Assembly: GCA_030590405.1 (NCBI GenBank)
Contig: JAUUYO010000210.1
Coordinates: forward strand, 1 to 5,910
Direction: 5' to 3'
From: Kangiellaceae bacterium
GTDB taxonomy: Bacteria; Pseudomonadota; Gammaproteobacteria; Enterobacterales; Kangiellaceae
DNA length: 5,910 bases
This document shows, piece by piece, positions 5,275 through 5,910 of this stretch (position 1 is its first letter; every line of letters begins with the position of its first letter). A program made the position numbers and the translations under genes. The notes beneath the pieces are model-generated. The model worked only from the letters and a program-made list of their open reading frames with translations, made no database searches and was not told where the DNA came from.

Positions 5275-5910
5275 TCAGGAATTGAGCTTGCTTCCGACTT
5301 TTCTTCGCAAAACAGCAAAAGCCGCCAGTAAAAGAAACCAATAGGGCACAGAGCCAGCGGCTTCAAATTCGGCTTCTTCTTCAGGAATAACATCGCCACC
5401 TGTGTCACCGCCACCAGCATCTCCTCCGCCCGTGTCCCCTCCACCACTGTCTCCTCCGCCCGTATCAGGTGCATCATTGTCATTAATGTTTACTGTAACA
5501 CTTTGCGGAGTACCCAATATTGCACCGCCACCTGGATTAGACAAGGCAAGCGTAAATGATTCTGTTGGTTCTTCAATGGCGTCATCGACAATGGGAACAT
5601 TAAAGCTAAGATTTTTGATCCCTTCTTCAAAAACCAGTGTTGTATTTACCGTTTGATAGTCAGAGTTAGCTAAAGCAACACCATCAGAACTGTTGACATC
5701 AACAGTGACCTGACCAGCCGCACCAAATGATCGAATAATCAGCACTTCCATATTACCAACATCTTCCGCTGCGGAATAAGAAACTCGACCGAAAAAGAAA
5801 GTGCCCGGTTGATTGTCAAACTCATTGTCGGTAATGCTGATCTTGGTCTGGACAGCACTACCTAAAACAGCGCCATTCAATGCATTGCTTAAAGTAACCG
5901 AAAAAACCTC
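5275..5910 (-). CDS. Calx-beta repeat surface protein with GlyGly-CTERM-like tail, C-terminal part (5' end beyond window)
   Basis: The last 211 residues are visible; the frame is open at base 5910, so the TTG at 5880 is not the true start. Residues 1-28 are the end of one Calx-beta domain (EVFSVTLSNA, TKISITDNE) and about 39-145 are a full second one (DDAIEEPTESFTLALSNP, VTVNINDND), a calcium-binding beta-sandwich fold common in adhesins and large extracellular proteins. A GGGD-type spacer (149-173) and an acidic stretch (EEEAEFE) follow, then AAGS, a short hydrophobic helix (about 188-201) and RRK. That three-part end resembles the GlyGly-CTERM sorting signal cut by rhombosortase after type II secretion, although the exact GG before the helix is missing. 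The protein is likely cell-surface-associated; other domains upstream are not visible. The gene ends 23 bases before a strong terminator, so it is the last gene of its transcript. Confidence 0.9.
   Translation of the reverse strand, partial: EVFSVTLSNALNGAVLGSAVQTKISITDNEFDNQPGTFFFGRVSYSAAEDVGNMEVLIIRSFGAAGQVTVDVNSSDGVALANSDYQTVNTTLVFEEGIKNLSFNVPIVDDAIEEPTESFTLALSNPGGGAILGTPQSVTVNINDNDAPDTGGGDSGGGDTGGGDAGGGDTGGDVIPEEEAEFEAAGSVPYWFLLLAAFAVLRRKVGSKLNS
5392..5466 (-). repeat. Tandem 15-base repeats encoding a (T/S/A)GGGD spacer
   Basis: Four 15-base units plus a partial one encode TGGGD, SGGGD, TGGGD, AGGGD and TGGD. A higher-order 30-base period is visible: TCTCCTCCGCCCGT occurs on the plus strand at 5420-5433 and again at 5450-5463. 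The repeats form a flexible, GC-rich spacer between the last Calx-beta domain and the sorting tail. Copy number could vary by slippage without shifting the frame. Confidence 0.8.

Noticed and set aside
5392..5466. Repeats considered as a CRISPR array
   Set aside because: The units are 15 bases, contiguous, lack unique spacers and encode a Gly-Asp linker in frame.
5402..5656. Plus-strand open frame rich in Ser-Pro-Pro
   Set aside because: It is the antisense reading of the GGGD tandem repeat and Calx-beta domain, which have clear family matches on the minus strand.

Overview
All five genes in this window are read from the minus strand. The set looks like ordinary chromosome of a gammaproteobacterium, probably marine: a FimV N-terminal module, a DmdC/FadE-type acyl-CoA dehydrogenase behind a FadR-like operator, an alanine/glycine:cation symporter, and a large Calx-beta surface protein with a GlyGly-CTERM-like tail. 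Base composition is moderately AT-rich, with very AT-rich gaps. A Kangiella/Aliikangiella-like or Alteromonadales-like source would fit, but this is inferred from protein style only. I see no transposase, integrase, CRISPR array, tRNA or rRNA.

Layout in the direction of transcription (high to low coordinates): (1) 5910-5275, the C-terminal 211 residues of a Calx-beta repeat protein, cut by the window edge and closed by a strong intrinsic terminator (5251-5220). (2) 5156-4821, a small pentapeptide-repeat protein with a good Shine-Dalgarno, a candidate promoter and an inverted repeat over the -10 box. (3) 4704-3031, an AlsT/AGCS-family symporter starting at TTG, with an unusual hydrophilic insert of about 100 residues between two membrane segments. 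(4) 3030-2873, a short gap packed with dyads: an AT-only 12-bp inverted repeat, a PsrA-like box, a candidate promoter, a perfect FadR-like core operator and an intrinsic terminator. (5) 2872-1115, an acyl-CoA dehydrogenase of about 585 residues. (6) 1114-671, a non-coding gap with several weak hairpins. (7) 670-1, the first 223 residues of FimV, cut by the window edge.

The genes do not form one pathway. The symporter would bring in alanine or glycine with Na+. The dehydrogenase would start beta-oxidation and is probably repressed through FadR-like and perhaps PsrA-like sites. FimV is a polar peptidoglycan-binding hub for type IV pili or secretion, and the Calx-beta protein is probably sorted to the surface. 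The two clear terminators suggest that the Calx-beta gene, the pentapeptide/symporter pair, the dehydrogenase and fimV belong to at least three transcription units.

I found no evidence of a wholly new system. The points most worth a second look are the stacked regulatory dyads at 2922-3030, the symporter insert, the variant sorting tail and the operator-like repeat in front of the pentapeptide gene.
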